The notes under the pieces are model-generated. The model was not told the origin of the DNA and searched no databases. It was given only the letters and a program-made list of their open reading frames with translations. DNA of 64,000 nt from CALUVN01 sp944323595 (GTDB taxonomy: Bacteria > Cyanobacteriota > Vampirovibrionia > Gastranaerophilales > Gastranaerophilaceae): positions 744,001-808,000 of the forward strand of contig OZ006972.1 in NCBI GenBank assembly GCA_963931255.1, in the 5' to 3' direction. The first letter of the stretch is position 1. The number at the start of each line of letters is the position of its first letter. Positions 36,212-44,573 of this stretch are shown piece after piece. Both the position numbers and the translations under genes were made by a program.

Positions 36212-37900
36212 TTATGCTTGATATCGTTTAAATGATTTTTCAATGTTTTTAGAGATAACCGATTTAACCGTATCGTATTCTGTCGTGAGTGAAGAAATTT
36301 CAGTATCAAGGTTTTTCATCTTCATATCAATAGTTTCTTCTTTAGAATTAATTTTTTGTTTTTCGGTTTGATACTTAGCTTCCGCAAGAGCAATTGCGTC
36401 TTCATCCGGAATTTCTTTGATATAAGAATTCGTACTGTAATTGCCCTGATAATAATACCCGTCATCGTCCAGAGTCGTCATATACATCATACCGTTAGCA
36501 AGCATTTCCTGAATATATTCATTGTCATGAACAAGTGATTCACCGTTTTTATCAACGCCGCTTTCAACCCATCCTCTCTGACATAACTGGTTGAATAATG
36601 CATCGTAAAATTGTGATTGTTCAAGGTTTCCTGCTGAATATTTAGAACCAACTTTGAATGTATAGAGATACTCACTATCATCAGTAACAACATTTGAAGA
36701 TGCACGATTGTTTGCACCAGAACTTATATTATATCCGCTTTCCAGCTCAGCTAAACTGTCTGCAAAGAAAGTCAAATATGCATCAACGATGTTATTTAAG
36801 TTTACGGAAACAGATGCATCATCTTGCCCCCATAATCTATACCACCATGTATCTTTGTGTTTTCTTGAATATGCATAACCAAATATTTGTCCATCTTTAG
36901 AACCATTGATAGTTGTTTGAACATTTTCATCCCAGTGTCTTTCCGGTCCGCCAACTTGTATCTTATTTTGTCCTTCTATAACTTCTGCATACAAGTTCAT
37001 AGTCTCAACCATTGCGTAGTCTAAAGCCGCAGCCTGTTCAGAATCTCCAATATCTAAAACTTCGCATAATTGTTCGTTTATCCATGGAATTAATTCATTT
37101 GAAATATATTCTGCTAATGCATTACTCGCATCATTAGCACGTTTATCTTTACTTGCACCAATCCAGAGGTATTGATCATCACCTAACAAGTCAGCCAGTG
37201 TTATAGGCTCCTCAGACTCTGCTGCAGTACCATCTTTTGGTACTTTTACTAAAACCGTTGCATTTCCTTGACTAGGAGTAAAACTTCCAGTATCGTGATA
37301 ACTATCACCTTCAGATTTTGTTTGATCAATTGTTAATTCAGGAATTTCACAAGAACCTGTAAGCTCTGCAACCCTATCTTTTAAAGCATCAATATTACCG
37401 GTTTCGGTTATTATTGATGTACTAGGAGTCGTACCGACACCTGTTGTAGGATCATAAGTAATATCTTGCAAGTTTTCTGCCAGGTTTTCAGAAATAATAC
37501 CCTGATCGCCTAACGCATCAAGAAATGCATTACGTATAGCCTCAGATGGGAATCCGTTGATACCTTCCTGAGGAATACCTGCAGCTCTTGCTGCTGCTGC
37601 ATATTTTGCGTCCAGCACAACTCTGCCTTCTGCGTTTGTAAGCATTATCGGTACATTGTTATTCAAAATAGACGGTGTCATCATTAAGCTGTATGACAAA
37701 GGTGTTGATGTATCACCTGTTCCGTAAAAATCATAAACTAATTTTGTCTTTGTCAGAGAATTTTGATATTCGTTGGAAAGAGTGGTCATATCACGTGACA
37801 ACGCAATTTTCTGATGCGACAATCTCATTGATTGATATTCGCAATCAGCCTTTCTCGTTGTTATGGTTAATAATCTAGCTTGTGATGCCGCTAATCCCAT
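36212..37900 (-). CDS. Large lineage-type hypothetical protein with helical ends
   Basis: This 562-residue protein has no signal peptide. It starts MGLAASQARLLTITTRKADC, and helical ends (residues 10-55 and 500-562, the latter ending KSVISKNIEKSFKRYQA) flank a large central region that is Gly/Asn/Asp-rich. This layout resembles self-assembling filament or hook-type proteins, where N- and C-terminal helices pack together, but there is no clear flagellin signature. An AAAGGAAA ribosome site precedes the ATG. The family is unnamed to me. I believe similar starts recur in Gastranaerophilales genomes, from memory only. Confidence 0.8.
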   Translation of the reverse strand: MGLAASQARLLTITTRKADCEYQSMRLSHQKIALSRDMTTLSNEYQNSLTKTKLVYDFYGTGDTSTPLSYSLMMTPSILNNNVPIMLTNAEGRVVLDAKYAAAARAAGIPQEGINGFPSEAIRNAFLDALGDQGIISENLAENLQDITYDPTTGVGTTPSTSIITETGNIDALKDRVAELTGSCEIPELTIDQTKSEGDSYHDTGSFTPSQGNATVLVKVPKDGTAAESEEPITLADLLGDDQYLWIGASKDKRANDASNALAEYISNELIPWINEQLCEVLDIGDSEQAAALDYAMVETMNLYAEVIEGQNKIQVGGPERHWDENVQTTINGSKDGQIFGYAYSRKHKDTWWYRLWGQDDASVSVNLNNIVDAYLTFFADSLAELESGYNISSGANNRASSNVVTDDSEYLYTFKVGSKYSAGNLEQSQFYDALFNQLCQRGWVESGVDKNGESLVHDNEYIQEMLANGMMYMTTLDDDGYYYQGNYSTNSYIKEIPDEDAIALAEAKYQTEKQKINSKEETIDMKMKNLDTEISSLTTEYDTVKSVISKNIEKSFKRYQA

Positions 37901-38198
37901 TTTTGTACGAATTTCCTTTCGAAACTTAGTAACATTTCCTGAGTGTACACATGGTATTACGGCTATTTTTCCTAAAAACTTTAGTACATGCAGGTATTTT
38001 TGTTACATTTATTAACATTATTAAAACAACCCAAATGTTAATTTTTGTAAAATTACTACGTTTGTAATAAAAAAATATGGTAATATTCACTTAAAAAGTG
38101 TTATAATAATAATAGGAGAGATAAACATTGAAAATTAAATAGCCAACAATTTATTTTGTCATATATAGAAAATAGCAAAATGAAAGGCAAAAAGATAA
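37901..38198. other. Intergenic region with promoter and four-codon micro-ORF
   Basis: This 298-base spacer lies between divergent genes. It holds the palindrome GTGTACAC (37942-37949), A/T-rich stretches with repeated GTTACATT/GTAACATT words, and a TATAAT at about 38102 serving the ATPase gene. AGGAGAG at 38114-38120 is followed seven bases later by TTG-AAA-ATT-AAA-TAG (38128-38142), a possible leader peptide. The ATPase has its own AAAGGC site nearer its ATG. Confidence 0.45.
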
Positions 38199-39833
38199 AT
38201 GAGTAACTTACAATTTCAAAATGACTTAGACAAGCTGATAGACATTTTACCCGACAAAATCAGACGACAGGTTACGTATGAGAAAATGGAAGATGTCATA
38301 GAGATAGTCCTTGACATCGGCAGGCTTCCTGAAATACGGCACTCTTCGGGTAAAATAGAATATTTTGATTGTGACGCGGTTACTTATGAAGACATAGAAT
38401 ATATAACAAATAATATACAAGAATTTACCTCCGATAATCGTTCAGGCATCCCGGGAACTCTCCACAGAATAAGCGCAATAAGAAACAGACAGGGCAAAAT
38501 TGTAGGTCTGACCTGCAGAATAGGCAGGGTTGTAACAGGTACTATCGCCTGTATAAAAGATTTTTGTATGCAGAATAAAAGTATACTGTTTTTAGGACGT
38601 CCGGGGGTTGGTAAAACTACTAAATTAAGAGAAATCTCAAGGCTTGTTGCAGATGAATTAGGAAAACGTGTAGTTGTCGTGGATACGTCAAATGAAATTG
38701 CAGGCGATGGAGATACCCCGCATCCGGCAATAGGTCATGCCCGCCGTATGCAGGTAAGACAACCGGAATTTCAAAAAGACATCATGATAGAAGCAGTAGA
38801 AAACCATACTCCGGAAGTTATTGTAGTTGATGAAATCGGGACTGAAGCGGAAGCACAGGCTGCAAGAACCATTGCAGAACGCGGGGTTATGCTTATTGCA
38901 ACTGCCCACGGCAACAGCCTTGAAAGCTTAATCAAAAACCCGACACTTTCGGATTTGGTCGGCGGTATTCAATCTGTAACTCTGGGGGATGACGAAGCAA
39001 AACGCAGAGCATCTCAAAAAACTGTTCTGGAACGTGAAAAACAACCGACATTTGATATTGTAATAGAAATTCTGGACAGAAATACTCTTGCTGTATACAA
39101 AGATACAGCAGAAGCCGTTGACTATATTCTACGCGGCTGGCCTATAAGACCGGAAATAAGAAAAGTTGACAAAACATACGATACACAACAGGCAGCAGCA
39201 GAATCATCAACAAAAAATGAAACACAGGCTACGCAGGAACACCCTATTGTTGAAAAAATCAATGAACTTGAACAAAAAATCAGTCCTGCAGACAGCTTAA
39301 AATTCAGTTTTTCAAGACAGCAATACGTTGATAATGTGAAAAAATTCAAAAAAATATACCTGTATGCAGTTTCCCGCAGTATTGTGGAAAAAGTTATAGA
39401 ACGTCTTGACTTAAATGCAGAAATTACGCGTAATATTGATGATGCCGATATAGTACTTGCACACAAGAATTTTGCTAAAGGCGGTGCTAAAATATTGAGT
39501 ACAGCTAACGATTACAGACTGCAAATATTTTTTATAAAAACAAATTCAATGGCTCAAATACAAAAAGTTTTGAAAGAAGCACTCGATATTGTAGAATCTT
39601 CTGAAACACTATGCGGGTATTATGACGATGCAGAACGTGCGCTTGATGAAGCAAAAGCAGCTATCAATAAAATCCTTGCAGGCGCGGAACACGTAGAATT
39701 ACAGCCGCAAAACCAGCATATAAGAAAATTACAGCACGAACTGGTTGAGCAGCACAATCTTGAAAGTAAATCCGTTGGTGAAGGTGACCAGCGTCATCTG
39801 CGTATTGTCGGCGGCAAAGACTTTAAAAAATAA
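38199..39833 (+). CDS. Ycf45-like AAA ATPase with R3H nucleic-acid-binding domain
   Basis: This 544-residue protein has the P-loop LFLGRPGVGKTTKLREI, the Walker B-like VIVVDEIGTEAEAQAARTI and the sensor IATAHGN. The C-terminus is an R3H domain with the typical preceding segment HIRKLQHELVEQHNL and SVGEGDQRHLRI. This architecture matches the cyanobacterial/plastid Ycf45 family and is also related to SpoIIIAA. It probably acts on single-stranded nucleic acid in the cytosol; the cellular role is unknown even in cyanobacteria. Together with the LdpA-like gene it is the main taxonomic marker here. Confidence 0.92.
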   Translation: MSNLQFQNDLDKLIDILPDKIRRQVTYEKMEDVIEIVLDIGRLPEIRHSSGKIEYFDCDAVTYEDIEYITNNIQEFTSDNRSGIPGTLHRISAIRNRQGKIVGLTCRIGRVVTGTIACIKDFCMQNKSILFLGRPGVGKTTKLREISRLVADELGKRVVVVDTSNEIAGDGDTPHPAIGHARRMQVRQPEFQKDIMIEAVENHTPEVIVVDEIGTEAEAQAARTIAERGVMLIATAHGNSLESLIKNPTLSDLVGGIQSVTLGDDEAKRRASQKTVLEREKQPTFDIVIEILDRNTLAVYKDTAEAVDYILRGWPIRPEIRKVDKTYDTQQAAAESSTKNETQATQEHPIVEKINELEQKISPADSLKFSFSRQQYVDNVKKFKKIYLYAVSRSIVEKVIERLDLNAEITRNIDDADIVLAHKNFAKGGAKILSTANDYRLQIFFIKTNSMAQIQKVLKEALDIVESSETLCGYYDDAERALDEAKAAINKILAGAEHVELQPQNQHIRKLQHELVEQHNLESKSVGEGDQRHLRIVGGKDFKK

Positions 39834-39868
39834 ATAATAAAATTATAGCAAAATTTTATTTTACGGGG

Positions 39869-39874
39869 TTTAAT
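39869..39874 (+). promoter_or_regulatory. Possible -10, six bases before ATG (leaderless signature, weak)
   Basis: TTTAAT is followed by six bases (GCTATT) and the ATG at 39881. No TGn extension is present and the hexamer departs from TATAAT at position 2, so this is the weakest of the set. Confidence 0.35.
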
Positions 39875-39880
39875 GCTATT

Positions 39881-40636
39881 ATGAATATCACATTATCCCC
39901 TACATTATCCTATACACAAAATTCTCAAAAAACGACTGCTTTCACATCAAATTTTCGCCTAAACGGGACAGGACAGCGACCGAATTTTACCTATTTTTAC
40001 AGAGGAGACTTAAAGTGGCGAAGTTTTGCAAAATATCTTCACAGACATTTTGCAGATGCAGACAAGGTTAATGTTTATAATGCAGCCTGTTCTGACGGAA
40101 CAGAACCGTTCACACTGGTAATGAGCCTTATTAGTAAGTTAGGACAGAAAAAAGCGCAAAAATTTTTTCCTATTGAGGCATTTGACCTGAATAAATACCT
40201 TGTAAATGAGGCGAAGACTGGACAAATTCCTTTACTGCCGGAACCTTATACCATTGTTGACATATTAAGATTAAAACTTAAAAATATGTTTCTGGAACAT
40301 AAATTTTTAGAATACAAAAAAATCCGCAAGATAGGCGATGTTGTTCAGATTAATGACAAAACAAGAAAACACGTTAAGTTTGATGTTGGCAATGTGCTTA
40401 CAAAAGTTGATGAAATGAAAGGCGAAAATGCCGTTGTAATGTCAAGAAATATGTGGATGTATCTTAATGAGTATGAACAGGAGATTCTTGCTTTCAAATT
40501 AGGCAAAAAGCTGAAAAAAGATTCCGTTGTCGTACTCGGTAAATATGATATACAAAGTTCAAAAGCAGTAGAATTGCTTCATAAAAACGGATTTGAAGAA
40601 ACCTATATTGATAATGTCTTTGAAAAGATGAAATAG
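39881..40636 (+). CDS. CheR-like SAM-dependent methyltransferase
   Basis: This 251-residue protein shows the CheR-type pattern after a 35-residue low-complexity N-terminus (TLSPTLSYTQNSQKTTAFTS). It has VYNAACSDGTEPFTLVMSL (cf. SAGCSTGEEPYSLAM), FPIEAFDLNKYLVNEAKTG (cf. the ATDID...A..G motif) and VVMSRNMWMYLNEYEQ (cf. CRNVLIYF). The N-terminal chemoreceptor-docking helices of true CheR are missing, so the substrate is probably not a chemoreceptor. No chemotaxis genes are nearby. Confidence 0.78.
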   Translation: MNITLSPTLSYTQNSQKTTAFTSNFRLNGTGQRPNFTYFYRGDLKWRSFAKYLHRHFADADKVNVYNAACSDGTEPFTLVMSLISKLGQKKAQKFFPIEAFDLNKYLVNEAKTGQIPLLPEPYTIVDILRLKLKNMFLEHKFLEYKKIRKIGDVVQINDKTRKHVKFDVGNVLTKVDEMKGENAVVMSRNMWMYLNEYEQEILAFKLGKKLKKDSVVVLGKYDIQSSKAVELLHKNGFEETYIDNVFEKMK

Positions 40637-40668
40637 AAAATATAACGTTTCTATTAACAGGAGTAAAC

Positions 40669-40706
40669 ACATCAGCCCGACAAATAACTATTTATCGGGC
40701 TGATGT
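40669..40706. terminator. Strong hairpin between convergent genes
   Basis: ACATCAGCCCGA (40669-40680) pairs perfectly with TCGGGCTGATGT (40695-40706) around a 14-base loop, between the CheR-like gene and gyrA. Only weak T-rich sequence follows on the plus strand (TTGTTTTTA), but position and a 12-bp stem argue for a terminator. Confidence 0.7.
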
Positions 40707-40751
40707 TCAACTTGTTTTTAACTCATAGTTAGAACTTATTAATTTTTATAC

Positions 40752-43313
40752 TTATGCATCCTCCTGATTGTTATCAAGCAGACTTGTTTGTTCAACAGCC
40801 GGAATTTCTTGAGCTGCACAGGTTTGTGATTTATTAACCGCATCATCATCTTCTTCCGGATTCAGAATTTTATTTACTGAAACCACAGAATCATTTTCCA
40901 TCAAGTTTTGAGCTCTCACGCCTGTTGCAGGACGTCCCTGACAGCTTATAGAACCTGCATTAAGTCTTGTTACGACACCGTTTGCAGTAACCATCATAAT
41001 ATCATCCGAATCTTTTACAATAGTCAGAGCAACAAGTCTTGAGGACGGTGATTTAAATTTTGTTGCAATAAGTCCGATACCGCCTCTGTTTTGGCTTCTG
41101 AATTCGGAAAGTTTTGTACGTTTGCCAAAGCCGTCAGATGTTACAACGAGTAAATCCGCGTCATAATCCCTCGGTACAATATCACATCCGACAATTGTAT
41201 CACCGGTACGCAATTTCATTGAAGTAACACCGCGTGCGCTTCTACCTAGCGGTCTTAAATCTTCAATCGGGAATCTTATTGCCATACCGCAGGATGTACC
41301 GATAATAATTTCATCTCTTGCTGTGGCAAGTTTTACCCAGTTAAGCTCATCTCCCTCTTCCAAACCGATAGCTATAATACCGTTTCTTCTTATATTTGAG
41401 AAGTTATCAAGTTCAATACGTTTGATGTAACCTTTCTTGGTAAGCATAATCAAATTCAAATCATGAGAGAAAGTACTTACAGGAACAACAGCCGTAATTT
41501 GTTCACCCTGTTCAATAGGCAGTACGTTTACAATAGGTAAGCCTTTAGATTGGCGTCCGCCTTCAGGGAAGTCGTATACATTCAAACTATATACAGTACC
41601 TTTAGAAGAGAAGAACAGCACTTTATCATGCATCATAGCAGTGAAGAAATGTTGAATATCATCATCTTCTTTTGTTTTAATACCTGATTTACCGCGTGTT
41701 GCACGGTTTTGACGTTCAAATGTATCAAGCGAAATACGTTTCAGATATCCTTGATGAGTGATAAATACTGCCATAGGCGTATTAGGAGTCAAATCTTCTA
41801 TAGTAACTTCACCCTGTTCAGGAAGAATTTGAGTTTTTCTTTCATCTCCGTATTTTTCTTTATCTTCAAGAAGTTCTGTTTTGATTATATTAAGAACTTT
41901 TTGACGGCTAGCGAGGATATCTTCGTATTCTGCGATTTTCTTCAAGAGTTCATCGTATTCTGCTTTAACTTTGTCCTGTTCCAATCCTGTCAATCTTCTT
42001 AATTGCATTTCAAGAATAGCATTAGCCTGATCGGTATCAAGTCCGAACCTTGACATCAAGCCTTCTCTTGCCTCGTCAGTGGTTTTGGAATTTTTGATAA
42101 GTTCAATAACTTCGTCGATTGAACCCAGTGCAATAATCAAGCCGGCTAAAATATGGGCTCTGATTTTAGCTTTTTTCAGGAAGAAAATAGTTCTTCTTGT
42201 AACGATTTCAACTCTGTGTTCAACGAATTCGTTAAGAACTTCATAGAGATTCATCAAACGGGGCTGCTTGCCGCAGAGCGCGAGCATATTAACCCCGAAA
42301 GTTGTTGCCAGCTGCGTAAATTTAAACAAATTATTCTTAACAACATCAGGTTTGGCGTCACGTTTAAGCTCAATAACAATTCTCATACCCTCACGGTCAG
42401 ATTCATCACGCAGGTCTGAAATACCGTTAATTTTGCCGTCTTTAACAAGTTCTGCAATTTTTTCAATAAGCATCGCTTTGTTAACCTGATAAGGAATTTC
42501 AGTAACAACAATAGCCGTACGAGCTTGACGACCGCCGCCGCCTGCAATTTCTTCAATAGTAGCAACGGCTTGCATTTTAATAGAGCCTCTGCCGGTTTCA
42601 TAAGCCTGTTTAATATCGTTTAACCCTACGATTGTTGCAGCAGTCGGGAAGTCAGGACCTTTAATATATTCCATAAGTTCTGCAACAGTAATATTAGGGT
42701 TATCAATTAACGCAATCGTACCGTCAACGATTTCACAAAGGTTATGAGGCGGAATATTTGTAGCCATACCAACAGCGATACCTGAACAGCCGTTCAAAAG
42801 AAGCATAGGAAGCCTTACAGGAAGCACAGACGGTTCCTGCAATGAGCCGTCGAAGTTTGGTTCAAATTCAACTGTTTCGCAGTCAATATCGGCAAGCATT
42901 GATTGGGTAATTTTGTGCATACGTGCTTCTGTATAACGCATAGCAGCAGCGCTGTCACCATCAACTGAACCGAAGTTCCCATGCCCGTCTACAACGAGAT
43001 ATCTTGTATTAAAATCCTGAGCAAGACGTACAAGAGCTTCGTATACAGAACTGTCACCGTGCGGGTGGTATTTACCAAGAACTTCACCAACGATACGGGC
43101 GCATTTCTTAAACGGTTTATCAGGAGTCATCCCGAGCTCGTTCATTGCGTATAAAATACGTCTGTGAACAGGTTTCAAACCATCACGGACATCAGGAAGT
43201 GCACGACCTACAATTACACTCATTGCATAATCAATGTATGAACGCTTCATCTCTTCTCTTATATTAACGGGAACGATTTTACCGTCATGAAACATGCTTT
43301 GCTGGTTACTCAA
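40752..43313 (-). CDS. gyrA: DNA gyrase subunit A
   Basis: This 853-residue protein is the breakage-reunion subunit. The N-terminus is GRALPDVRDGLKPVHRRILY. The quinolone-resistance region is KYHPHGDSSVYEALVRLAQ, i.e. Ser at E. coli position 83 and Glu at 87. The catalytic Tyr is in AAAMRYTEARM. The C-terminal beta-pinwheel has six to seven blades, and its GyrA box is the degenerate QNRATRGKSG form. The start codon is TTG at 43313 behind a GGAGG site eight bases upstream. gyrB is not in the window. The last 35 residues are an acidic tail. Confidence 0.96.
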   Translation of the reverse strand: MSNQQSMFHDGKIVPVNIREEMKRSYIDYAMSVIVGRALPDVRDGLKPVHRRILYAMNELGMTPDKPFKKCARIVGEVLGKYHPHGDSSVYEALVRLAQDFNTRYLVVDGHGNFGSVDGDSAAAMRYTEARMHKITQSMLADIDCETVEFEPNFDGSLQEPSVLPVRLPMLLLNGCSGIAVGMATNIPPHNLCEIVDGTIALIDNPNITVAELMEYIKGPDFPTAATIVGLNDIKQAYETGRGSIKMQAVATIEEIAGGGGRQARTAIVVTEIPYQVNKAMLIEKIAELVKDGKINGISDLRDESDREGMRIVIELKRDAKPDVVKNNLFKFTQLATTFGVNMLALCGKQPRLMNLYEVLNEFVEHRVEIVTRRTIFFLKKAKIRAHILAGLIIALGSIDEVIELIKNSKTTDEAREGLMSRFGLDTDQANAILEMQLRRLTGLEQDKVKAEYDELLKKIAEYEDILASRQKVLNIIKTELLEDKEKYGDERKTQILPEQGEVTIEDLTPNTPMAVFITHQGYLKRISLDTFERQNRATRGKSGIKTKEDDDIQHFFTAMMHDKVLFFSSKGTVYSLNVYDFPEGGRQSKGLPIVNVLPIEQGEQITAVVPVSTFSHDLNLIMLTKKGYIKRIELDNFSNIRRNGIIAIGLEEGDELNWVKLATARDEIIIGTSCGMAIRFPIEDLRPLGRSARGVTSMKLRTGDTIVGCDIVPRDYDADLLVVTSDGFGKRTKLSEFRSQNRGGIGLIATKFKSPSSRLVALTIVKDSDDIMMVTANGVVTRLNAGSISCQGRPATGVRAQNLMENDSVVSVNKILNPEEDDDAVNKSQTCAAQEIPAVEQTSLLDNNQEDA

Positions 43314-43354
43314 TCTTTTATCCTCCGGTGTCTGTATTTAATTTCTATACTTGT

Positions 43355-43363
43355 ATTATAGCA
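43355..43363 (-). promoter_or_regulatory. gyrA promoter, extended -10
   Basis: The minus strand reads TGCTATAAT, a perfect extended -10, about 42 bases upstream of the gyrA TTG start and its GGAGG site. This promoter gives a normal leader, in contrast to the leaderless set. Confidence 0.65.
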
Positions 43364-43522
43364 TAAAAACACAGTTTCGGGCATTAATCTTTACAAAAGC
43401 AAACATATACAAAGTGAATAAGTTACTAAATTAATAAGTAAATGAGTTCTTTTATAAAATCAGGCTCTGCGGAAATTTTAACTATGGCTAATTTATAAAA
43501 GAAATTATTCGCTTATTGAATA

Positions 43523-43710
43523 TTTCCCCGCCCCTCGAGGGAGGGGAAGTTTTTGCCGAAAACTTGTTTTCGTGCAAAATCCGGGGAGGGGCATACGCCC
43601 GCTACGTCTCTATTTTCTGTCGGATTAGTAAATCCGACCTACATTGCTTTCCACGCATCATACCTCACCCTGCCCCCTCCCTTAATCCCTCCCCTCAAGG
43701 GGGAGGGAAA
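43523..43710. repeat. GC-rich MITE-like palindromic element
   Basis: This is an island of C/G runs in an AT-rich genome. The left end (43523-43549, TTTCCCCGCCCCTCGAGGGA) and the complement of the right end (43682-43710, TTTCCCTCCCCCTTGAGGGG) are imperfect terminal inverted repeats, and each end is itself a hairpin. A perfect 8-bp stem GTCGGATT-AGTA-AATCCGAC lies inside (43619-43638). There is no transposase. It lies in the gyrA/alkD-like intergenic region. Short reading frames inside it are not believable genes. Confidence 0.7.
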
Positions 43711-43776
43711 CACAATTTTCTGCAAAAGCCGGTACTTTAAAGATGTTTAAAACTTCTTGAACACCTAATACAGGCG

Positions 43777-43845
43777 ACAACTCCAATATGGAAGAGTTGT
43801 GTTGATGCAAACGTTGCGTTTGCTGTTTGCCGTTTGCCTGTTTGC
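43777..43845 (+). promoter_or_regulatory. Structured leader with palindromes and GTTTGC tandem repeats
   Basis: ACAACTC/GAGTTGT (43777-43783 and 43794-43800) form a hairpin. Next comes the palindrome GCAAACG-TTG-CGTTTGC (43807-43823), then four tandem 7-8 base copies of a GTTTGC unit (43817-43845). It ends about 45 bases before the AlkD-like ATG, which has its own GGAGG. It may be an operator array or a structured 5' leader. Confidence 0.45.
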
Positions 43846-43889
43846 ATATTTAGACAAATTATATTATTCTCTTTTATGTCGGAGGATTT

Positions 43890-44573
43890 ATGGATTCTAT
43901 AAAACAACGTTTATTGAGCTGTGCAGACAAAAATTATCAAAATTTTTCTGCGGGAATTATCCCGAATGTAGACAACATACTCGGAATAAGACTTCCTGTA
44001 TTGAGAAAAATCGCTAAAGAAATTTATAAACAGGGCGGCTGGGAAGAATTTATTAATTCCAATGCTCAGGAATTTATGGAAGAAACAATGCTGCAGGGAA
44101 TGCTTATAGGGCTAATCAAAGACTCACCTGAAAAAATCCTTGAATATATTAAAAATTTCGTTCCTAAAATAAACAACTGGGCTGTATGTGATACATTTTG
44201 CACAGGTTTGAAATTTACTAATAACAATAAAAAACTCGTATGGGATTTTATTCAGCCATACCTCCAGTCAGATAAAGAATATGACATTCGTTTCGGCGTT
44301 GTAATGATTTTGTCGTATTTTATCGAAGAAGATTACCTTGACGAAATTCTTAAATTATTAGAAAATATCAGACATGACGGGTATTATGTAAAAATGGGTG
44401 TAGCGTGGGCGGTTTCCATCTGTTACATAAAATTTCCCGAAAAAACGCATAATTTTCTGACCGGCTGTAAACTGCCCGATTGGACTTACAACAAGTCTAT
44501 CCAGAAAATTATTGAATCATACAGGGTCGATAAACAAACAAAAGAAGTTTTGAAAAAAATGAAACGCAGGTAA
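43890..44573 (+). CDS. AlkD-family DNA alkylation repair protein
   Basis: This 227-residue all-helical HEAT-like repeat protein belongs to the AlkD DNA glycosylase family, which removes bulky or cationic alkylated bases. Family segments seen are GIRLPVLRKIAKEI, EETMLQGMLIGLI, INNWAVCDTFC and RFGVVMILSYFI; the catalytic Trp/Asp pair fits NWAVCD. It has a GGAGG ribosome site. Its TAA overlaps the ATG of the CDF transporter (TAATG), so the two are co-translated. A second alkylation repair gene (ogt) occurs at 62536. Confidence 0.92.
   Translation: MDSIKQRLLSCADKNYQNFSAGIIPNVDNILGIRLPVLRKIAKEIYKQGGWEEFINSNAQEFMEETMLQGMLIGLIKDSPEKILEYIKNFVPKINNWAVCDTFCTGLKFTNNNKKLVWDFIQPYLQSDKEYDIRFGVVMILSYFIEEDYLDEILKLLENIRHDGYYVKMGVAWAVSICYIKFPEKTHNFLTGCKLPDWTYNKSIQKIIESYRVDKQTKEVLKKMKRR

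Noticed and set aside
43516..43750. Two overlapping short reading frames in the GC-rich element
   Set aside because: Their composition (Pro/Ser-rich) comes from the C/G runs of the palindromic element, and there are no ribosome sites.
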